This document shows, in pieces, positions 1-9,373 of a stretch of DNA of 64,000 bases (position 1 is the first letter of the stretch; every line of letters starts with the position of its first letter). The stretch lies in assembly GCA_013112555.1 (NCBI GenBank), contig JABFGK010000002.1, positions 310,001 to 374,000 of the forward strand, read 5' to 3'. Source of the DNA: Planctomycetota bacterium (GTDB lineage: Bacteria > Planctomycetota > Phycisphaerae > Phycisphaerales > UBA5793). The translations under genes were made by a program, and so were the position numbers. The notes beneath the pieces were generated by a model. That model ran no database searches. It saw nothing but the letters and a program-made list of their open reading frames with translations, and was not told the DNA's origin.

Positions 1-1365
1 CTGCTCGTCGATATCGGCGTCCCCGTCTTTCTGCCGGCCTCCCAGGTCGATATCCGCCGGCCCAGCGACATTCGCGAGTTCATCAACAAGACCATCCGGG
101 CCAAGGTGCTCAAGATCGACGAGCAGCGGCGCAACATCGTCATCAGTCGCCGCAAGTTGGTCGAGGAAGAGCGGGCTGAGGCTCGTGACCGGCTGCTGTC
201 CTCCGTCAGTGAGGGCGACATGGTCAAGGGCATTGTCAAGAACATTGCCGACTTCGGTGCCTTTATTGACCTCGGCGGGATCGACGGGCTGCTCCACATT
301 ACCGATATGTCATGGGGCCGAATCAATCACCCGTCCGAGATGCTCGACATCGATCAGGAAGTCGAAGTCAAGATTCTCTCGATCGACCACGAGAAGGAGA
401 AGATTGCACTCGGGCTCAAGCAGAAGCACCCCTCCCCATGGGAGAACATCGAAGGTCGGTACCCGATCGACAACCGCGTCAAAGGCGTGGTCGTCAACAT
501 CGTGTCCTACGGTGCATTCGTCAAACTCGAAGACGGCATCGAGGGGCTGGTCCACATCTCCGAGATGTCCTGGACAAAGCGCATCAATCACCCATCGGAA
601 CTCCTGTCAGTCGGCGAAGAGATCGACGTCGTCGTCCTGGATATCAACAAGGACAAGCAGGAAATCTCGCTCGGCATCAAGCAGCTCGAGGTCAACCCGT
701 GGGAGATCATGACCGAGAAGTATCCCATCGGCACGATCATCGAGGGCAAGGTTCGCAACCTGGCCAACTACGGGGCGTTCATCGAGATCGAACCGGGGAT
801 CGACGGTCTGCTGCACGTGTCCGACATTTCGTGGACCAAGAAGGTCGCCCACCCGAACGAGGTCCTGAAGAAGGGCGAGGACGTCAAGTGCGTCGTCCTC
901 GAAGTCGATCGCGACAAGCAGCGCGTGGCCCTGGGCATGAAGCAGTTGACCGAAGACCCGTGGCTGCACGCCATCCCCGATGCGTACAAGCCGGGCCTGG
1001 TCGTCAAGGGCAAGGTCACCAAGATCACGAACTTCGGCGTGTTCGTCGAACTCGAAGACGATCTCGAAGGCCTGCTGCACATCTCGGAACTGTCTGACGA
1101 GAAGGTCGAGAACCCGCAGGACATCGTCAAGGCCGGCGACGAGCTCGAGGTCAAGATCCTCCGGGTCGATACAGCCGACCGCAAGATCGGCCTGAGCCTC
1201 AAGCGGGCTCAGTGGGGCGATGCGAGCCCCGGTGGTACCGGCGGGCAGGGCGAGGATCGTCCCGACGGCGCACCGGCTCCAGGCCCGGGCGACGACAAGT
1301 ACCGCCCGACCCGAGGCGGCATGGACGATCACGGGGCCCTCGGCACCGACAAGATCGAACTGTAA
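1..1365 (+). CDS. rpsA: 30S ribosomal protein S1, 5' end missing
   Basis: The frame is open from the first base, so the gene starts outside the window; 454 codons are present. S1 binds mRNA on the 30S subunit during initiation. The first 60 codons are the end of an S1 domain (LLVDIGVPVFLPASQ, then the linker RRKLVEEERAEARD typical of the junction between domains 2 and 3). Four complete S1 OB-folds follow, each with a variant of VKGxVxNxxxxGAFxxL followed by GLLHIxxxSW, matching domains 3 to 6 of six-domain S1. The end is a low-complexity Gly/Pro/Asp tail of about 45 residues, less conserved and of unknown role. A clear intrinsic terminator lies 55 bases after the stop, so this is the last gene of its transcript. 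Confidence 0.96.
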   Translation: MLVDIGVPVFLPASQVDIRRPSDIREFINKTIRAKVLKIDEQRRNIVISRRKLVEEERAEARDRLLSSVSEGDMVKGIVKNIADFGAFIDLGGIDGLLHITDMSWGRINHPSEMLDIDQEVEVKILSIDHEKEKIALGLKQKHPSPWENIEGRYPIDNRVKGVVVNIVSYGAFVKLEDGIEGLVHISEMSWTKRINHPSELLSVGEEIDVVVLDINKDKQEISLGIKQLEVNPWEIMTEKYPIGTIIEGKVRNLANYGAFIEIEPGIDGLLHVSDISWTKKVAHPNEVLKKGEDVKCVVLEVDRDKQRVALGMKQLTEDPWLHAIPDAYKPGLVVKGKVTKITNFGVFVELEDDLEGLLHISELSDEKVENPQDIVKAGDELEVKILRVDTADRKIGLSLKRAQWGDASPGGTGGQGEDRPDGAPAPGPGDDKYRPTRGGMDDHGALGTDKIEL

Positions 1366-1420
1366 CCCCAACACCCACAGTCACACCGAGGGCTCGGCCC
1401 TCACTGTGCTGATACCCAAG

Positions 1421-1460
1421 CCCCTGATGCTCGAATCGCCTTCGAGTATCAGGGGTTTTT
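1421..1460 (+). terminator. Rho-independent terminator after rpsA
   Basis: CCCCTGAT-G-CTCGAA pairs with TTCGAG-T-ATCAGGGG across a TCGCC loop, giving two stems of 8 and 6 base pairs with one mismatch, followed directly by TTTTT. It sits 55 bases after the rpsA stop codon. Confidence 0.9.
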
Positions 1461-1511
1461 CATTGGTTCGATGACGCGTGTGCTCGGTGTGGTGCGTGGG
1501 GATGGGAATCG

Positions 1512-3177
1512 CTACTTGGCGCACTCAACGGCATGAGGCGGGTAGAAGTCGGACACGGTGTCAATGGTCCGATGGTGAATCAGCACCCGGTATCCGAAGC
1601 AGGCCAACTCCTCAGCCCGAGCAACCCAGTCCGGCTGCTCCCAGGCCGAGTCCTCCTCCTTCAACTGGCACCAGATCTCGTTGCCGGGAATCAGATACCG
1701 GGCCAGTGCGTGGTACTGGTCCACATGAATCTGCGTGCCCCCCGACTGGTAGTACGATGGCAGGTAGCTCGGTACATACAAGTGGAGAATGTCACAGGAC
1801 ATCGGCTCAGCCACGATGAGGGGATCATCCAGGCCATAGACAGCGGCTTCTTCACGAAGTCGCTCGATCCAGGGCAGCGCCTCCCAGAGGTGGAGTTCGG
1901 TAAACGCATCCAACCCCAGGCCCACCGCCCCGCGATCCAGGGCGAGTTTCCATTCCTGCAACATGATGTAGGACTGGATCGGATCGTTTGGATCAAACGG
2001 CTCGCAATCGGCTCGCCAGTCAACCCCACCGTATTGGGCTGCGTTGCCCCACCAGAACATCAGGTTGATCGGGTCGGGCTGCTCCGAAAACCGCCACCAC
2101 TCCATTTCTGACTGCAGCATGGCCTCCGGCCACTCGGTCATGAAGTGCGGTGACAATCCCTCGCACGTATGTTCCGGCGGGTACATCCCGGCTGCCGACC
2201 AGACCATGACGTTCTTATACCCGGCCCCGGAGGCCCAGCAGATCAGATCGTCCACCGTACTCTGCCACCCGTCCAGATCCGGCCGGCAGGTGGTTTCCAG
2301 CCAGCCCAGATTGTTGCATGCTTCGCACATCCCGTTGAAACTGCCCCGGAACGATCGCTTGTTGCTCAGGGGGTGATAGAACTTCGAGTCTGCAGCGAGG
2401 AACCCGAAGACCGGCTCGGTCGAGCGCTCATACCGAACGAGTTTCCCGTTTTTCATCCTCGTGAATGGACCTGAAATAGGTGCGGTACGGTTCGAGCGTG
2501 CGCCGCCAGTCCATCCCGGCTCCCATGTGTCGGATCGCCACCGTGTACTGCATTGACTTCTTCGGGCCGATGCATCCATCCAGAACGATGCGGGATCGCC
2601 ACTGCGTCTTATCGTTGTTCTCATTGAATCGAATCTTGACGCTGTGGTTGTACCGAACATCCTCGGTGATCGGGTACAGCAGCGAGATGCCGATACACTC
2701 GTCGGCGTCCCGAACGACCGAAATCGGCGAATAGAGGTCTTCCGGGTATCGGTTGACCGGGGCGTACAAGCGGTCGTTGGCGCTGATCTGGAATCCTCGG
2801 AAGCGCGGAAAGACGAGATGATCAAGGAACTCAGCCTCGGCCGGGTCGTTGCTCAACGTGTCAAAACCGGTGATATGGAGCACCGGCAGCAGCACGGTCA
2901 GCACCGAAGGATTCTGAATCGTGACGACAAGGTCCTCGCCGGCCGGTTGAGGAACTGACGCAACGGATACCTTGAGCAGGCCGAGGTTCTCCGAGTACGA
3001 CGGCGTGTCGTACCACTCATCCGCCAGGCGATTGTCAGCCGTCAGCGAATACGTCCCCAGTGTCTGTGCCACACCCGCCGGGCACCATGACAGCGACGCA
3101 ACGACCAGCGCCCAGACCATGCGCATTCCAGCCATCCCGATCACATCCGCAGAGACCATCCGCATCAGCCGCTCCAT
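1512..3177 (-). pseudogene. Secreted protein of unknown function, broken by a +1 frameshift
   Basis: Two overlapping frames on the minus strand read as one protein of about 550 residues. The N-terminal part (from about 3177) begins with a signal peptide (MVWALVVASLSWCPAGVAQT) and a beta-rich region. It runs into a stop at 2428, while the downstream frame carries a coherent C-terminal half rich in Trp, Tyr and acidic residues (MVWSAAGMYPP, WWGNAAQYGG, LGLDAFTELHLWEALPW). Removing one A from the A5 run (T5 on the plus strand at 2449-2453) joins HEDE to NGKLVRYE. This could be a real mutation or a sequencing indel. The C-terminal half resembles a TIM-barrel glycosidase-like protein of the DUF6259 kind, but I do not recognise the family with certainty. 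The start is uncertain; ATG 3177 is chosen because it keeps the signal peptide. Confidence 0.6.
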
Positions 3178-3612
3178 CACGCATTGAGCACCCACTGCCG
3201 ACTGCTCAAGCCCAGTACTCGTACACCCACCTACGTCATCAGGCCGACGCAACGAACCATCGGGCCCCGCTTCGCCCCGACCATGCAGCAACAGCCGGAG
3301 CGAAGGCGCAGTCTCGGGCTGCAACTTCGCCGAGCATCGGCCGTCGGCTCGTTTCCGGGAACCAGAGAAGCGATCGGCTTCCTCTCCCTCTGAAACCGCG
3401 GAACCCGCCTACCGTCACGACACCGATATACCACGCACCGGATCGCACAGCAGCCGTATGCTAACAGGATATCAGGATTCCGCGAGGGAAAAAGAAAGAA
3501 TCCCTGGCATCAGCGTAGATTGTCTTGCCCATCCCACCTCCCGGCAGATCAGTGCCTTGCCTATTCTAACGGGATCGCAGAAAAAGCAGGACGAACCACA
3601 GGAGACCACCGC
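3178..3612. other. Divergent intergenic region
   Basis: This 435-base spacer separates the frameshifted secreted gene (minus) from the GH172 gene (plus) and must hold both promoters. It is A-rich near 3480-3510 and 3580-3600. I see no hairpin followed by a T-tract, no RNA gene and no convincing promoter pair. Confidence 0.4.
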
Positions 3613-4701
3613 ATGTTCAGCCAACTGACCGGCATGAGTCATATCGCGCTGCTGTCCGATGCCGAGACGCGCTCCATCAGCGCCGAGAATCCCAACGGTA
3701 CCCGCGGCGGGGGGGCGACCGCTGAACTCGGGCAGGATCATCACTGCACCGAGGCGGCCTCAGCACTCGGGAAAGGCTGGAAGGTTCGGCCGTGCCTGAC
3801 GCTCAAAGCCGGCGAGACGGCCACCCTGGCCGACGTGGCCGGCCCGGGAATCATCCAGCATATCTGGATCACCGTCGAGGCTGAGAAACTGCGGTACTTC
3901 ACACTCCGGGTGTACTACGACGGGCAGGAGCAGCCGGCCATCGAATGCCCGCTGGGTGACTTCTTTGCCAATGGGGTCGATGGCTGTGCCTTGATTGCCT
4001 CGATGCCGGTCGCCGTCAACCCACGGGGGGGGATGAACTCGTATTGGCCGATGCCGTTCCGCAAGCACATCCGGATCGACGTGACCAACGACGGCTGGGA
4101 GGACCTGGTCGGATTCTTCTACCAGATCACCTATGCACTGACCGATGTTCCGGAGCGGGCCGGGTATCTGCATGCCCAGTGGCGACGCTCGATGACGACG
4201 CGCGAGAATCCCGAGCACACGATCCTGGCAGATGTGACTGGGCAGGGCCACTATGTCGGGACGTACCTTGTGTGGAACCAGTTGTCGAACCTGTGGTGGG
4301 GCGAAGGTGAGATCAAGTTCTATATTGACGGCGACACGGAGTATCCGACGATCTGCGGCACGGGGACCGAGGACTACTTCGGCGGCGCGTGGGGATTCAG
4401 AGCCAAAGAGAATCCGGAGATGAGCGGCCCGGTTGAGTTTACGACGGCGTTCTTAGGGTACCCGCAGGCCGTCATCGGCGGTGAGCGCGTGCCGGTGCAC
4501 GGGTTATATCGCTGGCATATCCCGGACCCGATCCGGTTCAAGATGGATCTGCGTGTCACGATCCAGGCGCTGGGCTGGTGGCCGAACCGGAAGTACCAGC
4601 CGTTGACGGATGATATTGCATCGACGGCGTTCTGGTATCAGACATTGCCGACGGCCCCGTTCCCGCAATATCCGACGTTAGAAGAGCGGTTTAACAGGTG
4701 A
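3613..4701 (+). CDS. GH172 (DUF2961) family protein
   Basis: A 362-residue protein of the DUF2961 family, now glycoside hydrolase family 172, whose characterised members act on fructofuranose or arabinofuranose linkages. The family signature GTGTEDYFGGAWGF is present near residue 250, preceded by FYIDGDTEYP and followed by the typical VPVHGLYRWHIPDPI strand. The N-terminal part has the expected jelly-roll start (VAGPGIIQHIWITVE). ATG 3613 is preferred over earlier in-frame starts because GGAG lies eight bases upstream and homology begins soon after it. No signal peptide is evident, so it may be cytoplasmic. No sugar transporter or other glycosidase is adjacent. The fold assignment is strong; the substrate is unknown. 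Confidence 0.88.
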   Translation: MFSQLTGMSHIALLSDAETRSISAENPNGTRGGGATAELGQDHHCTEAASALGKGWKVRPCLTLKAGETATLADVAGPGIIQHIWITVEAEKLRYFTLRVYYDGQEQPAIECPLGDFFANGVDGCALIASMPVAVNPRGGMNSYWPMPFRKHIRIDVTNDGWEDLVGFFYQITYALTDVPERAGYLHAQWRRSMTTRENPEHTILADVTGQGHYVGTYLVWNQLSNLWWGEGEIKFYIDGDTEYPTICGTGTEDYFGGAWGFRAKENPEMSGPVEFTTAFLGYPQAVIGGERVPVHGLYRWHIPDPIRFKMDLRVTIQALGWWPNRKYQPLTDDIASTAFWYQTLPTAPFPQYPTLEERFNR

Positions 4702-4706
4702 GTGCC

Positions 4707-4934
4707 GTAGGTCAGCCGTAGGTCAGGACGAGGCACGAGTCCTGACGACAGGCGCCACTCATATCGGCCTCGTAGGTCAGGTTGAAACCTGACCTTTGTT
4801 CACCGACTCAACCTGGAGGGGCCGGCTTCAGCAGGACCGGCATTGCCGAGAGGTACCCCGCCAAGTCAATCTGTATGTTAAGGTCAGGTCTTGACCTGAC
4901 CTACCAAAGAATGGATTCCCGCCTGCGCGGGAAT
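4707..4934. repeat. Cluster of REP-like palindromes
   Basis: After the GH172 stop come two tandem GTAGGTCAG units (4707-4715 and 4718-4726), then two perfect hairpins with AGGTCAGGT(T/C) arms and 2-base loops (4774-4795 and 4881-4902), then a different hairpin, ATTCCCGC-CTGC-GCGGGAAT (4915-4934). The last has a variant copy at 46449-46468. These are extragenic palindromes between the convergent GH172 and mraY genes. They could also act as bidirectional transcription stops, but no T-tract follows them. Confidence 0.75.
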
Positions 4935-4952
4935 GACGCGTGGAGATTTCCC

Positions 4953-6119
4953 TCACCGCAACTTGATCGTCGCCAGCGCGATGGCAACCAAGACTGCCGT
5001 GATGACCCAGAAGCGCACCACCACCTGCTGCTCCGTCCAACCCCCTAAGTGATAATGATGATGAATTGGTGCCACCCGGAAGATGCGTTTGCCCTTCGTG
5101 GCCTTGAAGTATCCCACCTGCAGCATCACGCTGAACGCCTCCCAGACGAACACGCCGCCGATCAACATAAACAAGAACTCCTGACGGATCACGACGGCAA
5201 TGTAGGCCATCACGCCACCCAGCGCCAGTGACCCGGTATCGCCCATGAATACCTGGGCCGGCGAGCAGTTGTACCACAAAAACCCGAGGCTCGCACCGGC
5301 CAAAGCGCCTGCCAACACGGACAGTTCATCCGTATACGGCACCCACGGCATCAGCAGCATCTTGGCAAACACATCGTTGCCGACGATCAGACACAACACC
5401 ATCAGCCCGAACGCGCTGATCGAGGCCAGCCCGCTGGCCAGCCCGTCCATGCCGTCGGTCAGATTCACGGCATTCGACATTCCAGAGATAACGATCATCG
5501 CAATAAACGTAAACGCCCAGGCCGGCAGCAGCCACAACTCGAGCGGCTCGCGCGTGGCTGGGTCAAACGCTTTCATCAGCGGCAGCGTCGGGAAACTGTG
5601 CGCCATCGCCGCGTTATCCATGCCGTGCCGATAGATGAACACGCCGGCCAGGAAGGCGATGCCAAGTTGAAACAGCATCTTCTCCCAGGCATACAGCCCC
5701 TCGCGTCGCCCCTGGGCTCGGCGGGCACTTGTTAACTTGAGCCAGTCATCAACCCCGCCCAGCACGCTGAGCCAGACAAGCACGATCAGGCCGAGCAGGA
5801 CGTAGAAGTTGGCCAGGTCAGCCAGCAACAGCGTCGAAACGAGCGCTGCCCCGGAGATCATGATGCCGCCCATCGTCGGGGTGGCTGCCTTGCGGGCCAT
5901 CAGTTGATTCAAGTCGGAATGGTAAAACTCGGGCGCATCGCCGATCTTTTGCCGCACCAGCCAGTCAATGATTCGCTTGCCCAGCACGATCACAAGCACA
6001 AACGAGCACACGACGGCCGCGATGGCCCGGAAACTCACCCACTGGAAAATGCTGATGTAGCCATACCACCCGCCGTCGGCAGCCATGTCAGCCAGCAAGT
6101 CATGGATAAAGGTGATCAT
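4953..6119 (-). CDS. mraY: Phospho-N-acetylmuramoyl-pentapeptide-transferase
   Basis: MraY moves phospho-MurNAc-pentapeptide from UDP to undecaprenyl phosphate, making lipid I at the inner membrane. The 388-residue polytopic protein has all family motifs: TPTMGG, GGVDDWLKL (the Asp pair), NLTDGMDGLA, FMGDTGSLALGG and APIHHHYHLGG. It is slightly longer than the usual 360 residues, mainly in a periplasmic loop near residues 165-200. It is the last gene of a murE-murF-mraY series and starts 90 bases after murF. murD and ftsW, which often follow, are absent. Confidence 0.97.
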   Translation of the reverse strand: MITFIHDLLADMAADGGWYGYISIFQWVSFRAIAAVVCSFVLVIVLGKRIIDWLVRQKIGDAPEFYHSDLNQLMARKAATPTMGGIMISGAALVSTLLLADLANFYVLLGLIVLVWLSVLGGVDDWLKLTSARRAQGRREGLYAWEKMLFQLGIAFLAGVFIYRHGMDNAAMAHSFPTLPLMKAFDPATREPLELWLLPAWAFTFIAMIVISGMSNAVNLTDGMDGLASGLASISAFGLMVLCLIVGNDVFAKMLLMPWVPYTDELSVLAGALAGASLGFLWYNCSPAQVFMGDTGSLALGGVMAYIAVVIRQEFLFMLIGGVFVWEAFSVMLQVGYFKATKGKRIFRVAPIHHHYHLGGWTEQQVVVRFWVITAVLVAIALATIKLR

Positions 6120-6209
6120 GAAACTCGTTCACATCCGGTGCGAATACGTTCGATGGCGAAGGCAGTCACATCCGTGTGACCGGCCAATGGTAGTGCCCCT
6201 GCTTCGTCA

Positions 6210-7694
6210 TCATGGATCGAGGCACCCCTTTTTATTCCTATCGGCACATTGGGATCGCACAGCGTCAACGAAGCGTTCCAGGGCCATCCCGCGTGAGGCT
6301 TTGACCAACACGAGATCACCCGGGCTGACTGCCTGCGCTGCCACTTCAGCCAGCGTGTCAGCCTGATGATCTGCCGAGACGATGACGTGCTCGTGGCCGG
6401 CAACCTGCTCGGCGTCGGCAGCCTGTTGCATGGTCGGCCCAATGAGAACCAGCCGAGACAATCGCCCGGATTCGAGATCCTGCACCGCCTGCCGGACCAC
6501 CTCCCGATGGTACTGCAGACAATCCGGCCCGAGTTCGAGCATATCGCCCAGCACAGCGACAGCCGGCCGACCTGATGAAACCTGAACAAGGCACGCCAGC
6601 GCGGCCAGCATCGAATCCGGGTTCGCGTTATAGGCATCGTTGATGACACGCGTCTCATCCGGCAACGCACACAGGGCCAATCGCATCGGCTCCGGCGTCA
6701 CTGCCGACAGGCCGGCCTGGATCGTCTGATCTGACAGGCCCAGATGCCGGGCAATCGCAATCGCCACCGTGGCATTGCCGGCACTGTGCCGCCCGAGCAA
6801 CGGAACGTGCCAGCCAGTCTGATCGCTGAGTTGGAAGTCGGTCCCGGTCATGGACTCCTGACATGCCATCATGCACAGATCAGCCTGTGGCGACCAGCCG
6901 AAGGTGGTCAGCGGCTGCGGGATATTGAGCAGGGGTGGATCAATGTCGGCGTCGGCGTTGACGACGGCCAGCCCTGCATCACCGGGCTGCATGAGTCGGA
7001 GCAGGGCGGTCTTTTCGCGTGCTACCTCGGGCACGGTCCCGAGCCCGTCCAGATGACCGGGGCCGATCGAGGTAATGACCGCCACATCCGGCCTGAGTAT
7101 CTCAGCCAGCGATTCGATCTCTCCGGGTGCGCTCGTCCCCACCTCGGCAACCAGGTACCGGTCACCAGCCTGGGCACCGAGCACCGTCAGCGGCACACCG
7201 ATGTGATTGTTGAAACTGCGAACGCTGGCAGACCCCTGCATGGTTTGCGACAGCACCGTCTGTACGATCCGGCGGGTCGTGGTCTTGCCGTTGGTCCCGG
7301 TAATGCCGATGACCGTCGTCTCCGGTGCCAGGCACCGGCGATAGGCTGCGGCCAGTTGGGCCAGTGCAGCGATCGTATTCTCAACCTGGAGCACCGAAAC
7401 CGGGGCCGATCCCATTCGGGATGTCGCCTCGCGCTCAACGGCTTCGATGGTCCGTGCCGAGCACCGCTCGACGACCAGCAGCCCGGCACCGTTGCTGACT
7501 GCTTCAATCAGAAAGTCATGGCCGTCAAACCGATCGCCCTTGATGGCAATGAACACCTGGCCGGAACGAATCGTGCGTGAGTCGATGCAGACACCGGCCA
7601 ACGGGGACAGACAGGGGCTGCCGTCACCACACTGCCATCGGCCGCCGGTGACGGCCTGAAACTGTGAGGTTGTCCAGAACTCGCGAGGGGTCAT
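6210..7694 (-). CDS. murF: UDP-N-acetylmuramoyl-tripeptide--D-alanyl-D-alanine ligase
   Basis: MurF adds D-Ala-D-Ala to UDP-MurNAc-tripeptide in the cytoplasm, using ATP. The 494-residue protein has the three Mur ligase domains: an N-terminal UDP-binding region (VCIDSRTIRSGQVFIAIKG), the P-loop GITGTNGKTTT near residue 130, and a C-terminal domain beginning near INDAYNANPDSM, a MurF hallmark. Its ATG overlaps the murE stop (ATGA), which indicates translational coupling. Confidence 0.97.
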   Translation of the reverse strand: MTPREFWTTSQFQAVTGGRWQCGDGSPCLSPLAGVCIDSRTIRSGQVFIAIKGDRFDGHDFLIEAVSNGAGLLVVERCSARTIEAVEREATSRMGSAPVSVLQVENTIAALAQLAAAYRRCLAPETTVIGITGTNGKTTTRRIVQTVLSQTMQGSASVRSFNNHIGVPLTVLGAQAGDRYLVAEVGTSAPGEIESLAEILRPDVAVITSIGPGHLDGLGTVPEVAREKTALLRLMQPGDAGLAVVNADADIDPPLLNIPQPLTTFGWSPQADLCMMACQESMTGTDFQLSDQTGWHVPLLGRHSAGNATVAIAIARHLGLSDQTIQAGLSAVTPEPMRLALCALPDETRVINDAYNANPDSMLAALACLVQVSSGRPAVAVLGDMLELGPDCLQYHREVVRQAVQDLESGRLSRLVLIGPTMQQAADAEQVAGHEHVIVSADHQADTLAEVAAQAVSPGDLVLVKASRGMALERFVDAVRSQCADRNKKGCLDP

Positions 7695-9307
7695 GGCCGC
7701 TCCATCATTGCCTGATGCGCGATGTCATGATCGCTGAACGGGTATTTCGTCTTGCCGATGATCTGGTAGTCCTCATGGCCTTTGCCGGCAATCACGATGA
7801 CATCTCCCGGCTGCGCCGCCGCAATGCACTGTTTGATGGCCGATGTCCGATCGACCTCGACATGTACGGTCGGACCGGTTGAGCCTTCCGGGATGCCGGT
7901 GCACACATCATTCACAATTGCCTGCGGGTCCTCGGTGCGCGGGTTGTCGCTCGTCACCCAGACGACGTCGGCCCATTGACAGGCAGCAGCAGCCATGCGA
8001 GGCCGTTTCGTCCGATCGCGATCGCCGCCACAGCCAAACAGCACAACCAGGCGCTGAGAGCCATCGCTGCCGCCGTTGGCACCCATCACGCTCCGGACGG
8101 ATCGAAGCACCGTATTCAGCGCATCATCGGTATGGGCGAAGTCGACGTAGACGGTAAAGGGCAGGTCATCGCGCCGACAGGCCACCCGTTCGAGCCGGCC
8201 GGGTGTCGCCGTGCATGATGCGAGCCGTTCCCGAATGATCGACGGCTCCACGTGGTAGAACCAGGCAATGGCAGCGGCCTGCAGTGCATTGATTACATTG
8301 TGGGCCCCGATCAGCGGAAGCCGTGTCTCGATCGGCTCGGTCTGATCCCACGGCCCGTGCAGGCGGATGTCGCAACCCGTCGGGTCGGCTGTGCACACCT
8401 GGGCCGTGCACTCGTACACCGTTGCTTCGGCAGGCATTTCAAGGCGGAGCGCGGGCGAGCCATCGGCGAGTCTGCAGGCAAGCACGGTGCGGGCCCGGCA
8501 CTCGGCGAGCATCGTCGATGATGCAGGGTCACTCACATTCACCACGGCCACGCCGGAGGGTGGCAGGGCAGCAAACAGCCGTGCTTTGGCAGCCGCATAG
8601 TGTTCCATATCACCGTGGTAGTCGAGATGATCGCCGGTCAGATTGGTAAACACCCCTGCGTGAAACCGCAGGCCGGCCACTCGCCCCTGGTCGAGGGCAT
8701 GGCTTGACACTTCCATCGCACAGAAGCGGCACTGATTGGCCACCATACGTGCCAGCGTCCGACTCAGGTCAATGGCAAACGGCGTCGTCAGCACCGACCT
8801 GGCCGTCTGGACACCGTCATGGATACACACGGTGCCGATCAAGCCGGCATGATCCAGCATCTGCTGCAATAAATGGGCAATGGTGGTCTTGCCGTTGGTC
8901 CCGGTGATGCCGATCAACGTCAATCGACTCGACGGATGCCCGAAGAACCGCTCAGCCACGTCGGCCGTCGCTTGTGCAAAGAGGTCCGGCTGAGCATGGA
9001 GCACACAGACTTCACTGTGGCCGCCCGGGAGATTCAACTGCTCATCATCGGTCAGGATTGCGACGGCACCGCACTCGATCGCCTGTGGGACAAACGATCG
9101 GCCGTCGGCGTCCCCACCCCGCCGGGCAACGAACAGCGAACCGGCACCCACCGCTCGGCTGTCTTCGATGACATCGTGAATCAACGTATCCGGGTGGCCC
9201 GTTCGCAGGCGCACCGGCGTCCCGACGATCAGGTGGGATACGGTCTTGCAGAATGATGCACGATCGTTCCGGGAGGTATCGGGATGGGTCGGAGACGAAG
9301 CAGCCAT
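7691..9307 (-). CDS. murE: UDP-N-acetylmuramoyl-L-alanyl-D-glutamate--meso-diaminopimelate ligase
   Basis: MurE adds the third residue of the peptidoglycan stem peptide. The 538-residue protein has the N-terminal substrate domain (DSRAVGAGSLFVARRGG), the P-loop GITGTNGKTTIAH, the YVDFAHTDDAL segment and VLFGCGGDRDRTKRPRMA. The specificity motif is DNPRTEDP; DNPR is typical of enzymes using meso-diaminopimelate, so the wall should be of the DAP type. ATG 9307 is the only usable start because an in-frame stop lies just upstream. The AGGAGG there is about 15 bases away, an unusually long spacing. Its stop overlaps the murF start by four bases, and thrS lies 66 bases upstream on the same strand. 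Confidence 0.97.
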   Translation of the reverse strand: MAASSPTHPDTSRNDRASFCKTVSHLIVGTPVRLRTGHPDTLIHDVIEDSRAVGAGSLFVARRGGDADGRSFVPQAIECGAVAILTDDEQLNLPGGHSEVCVLHAQPDLFAQATADVAERFFGHPSSRLTLIGITGTNGKTTIAHLLQQMLDHAGLIGTVCIHDGVQTARSVLTTPFAIDLSRTLARMVANQCRFCAMEVSSHALDQGRVAGLRFHAGVFTNLTGDHLDYHGDMEHYAAAKARLFAALPPSGVAVVNVSDPASSTMLAECRARTVLACRLADGSPALRLEMPAEATVYECTAQVCTADPTGCDIRLHGPWDQTEPIETRLPLIGAHNVINALQAAAIAWFYHVEPSIIRERLASCTATPGRLERVACRRDDLPFTVYVDFAHTDDALNTVLRSVRSVMGANGGSDGSQRLVVLFGCGGDRDRTKRPRMAAAACQWADVVWVTSDNPRTEDPQAIVNDVCTGIPEGSTGPTVHVEVDRTSAIKQCIAAAQPGDVIVIAGKGHEDYQIIGKTKYPFSDHDIAHQAMMERP

Positions 9308-9373
9308 GGCGGGAAGTCAAGCCCTCCTGTATGCACCTACAGATGTCATATCGACCCGGCAGGCTGCGTGCGC

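Noticed and set aside
4707..4934. CRISPR array or tandem repeat array
   Set aside because: The repeats are short palindromes of two types at irregular spacing, with no constant-length spacers and no cas gene nearby.
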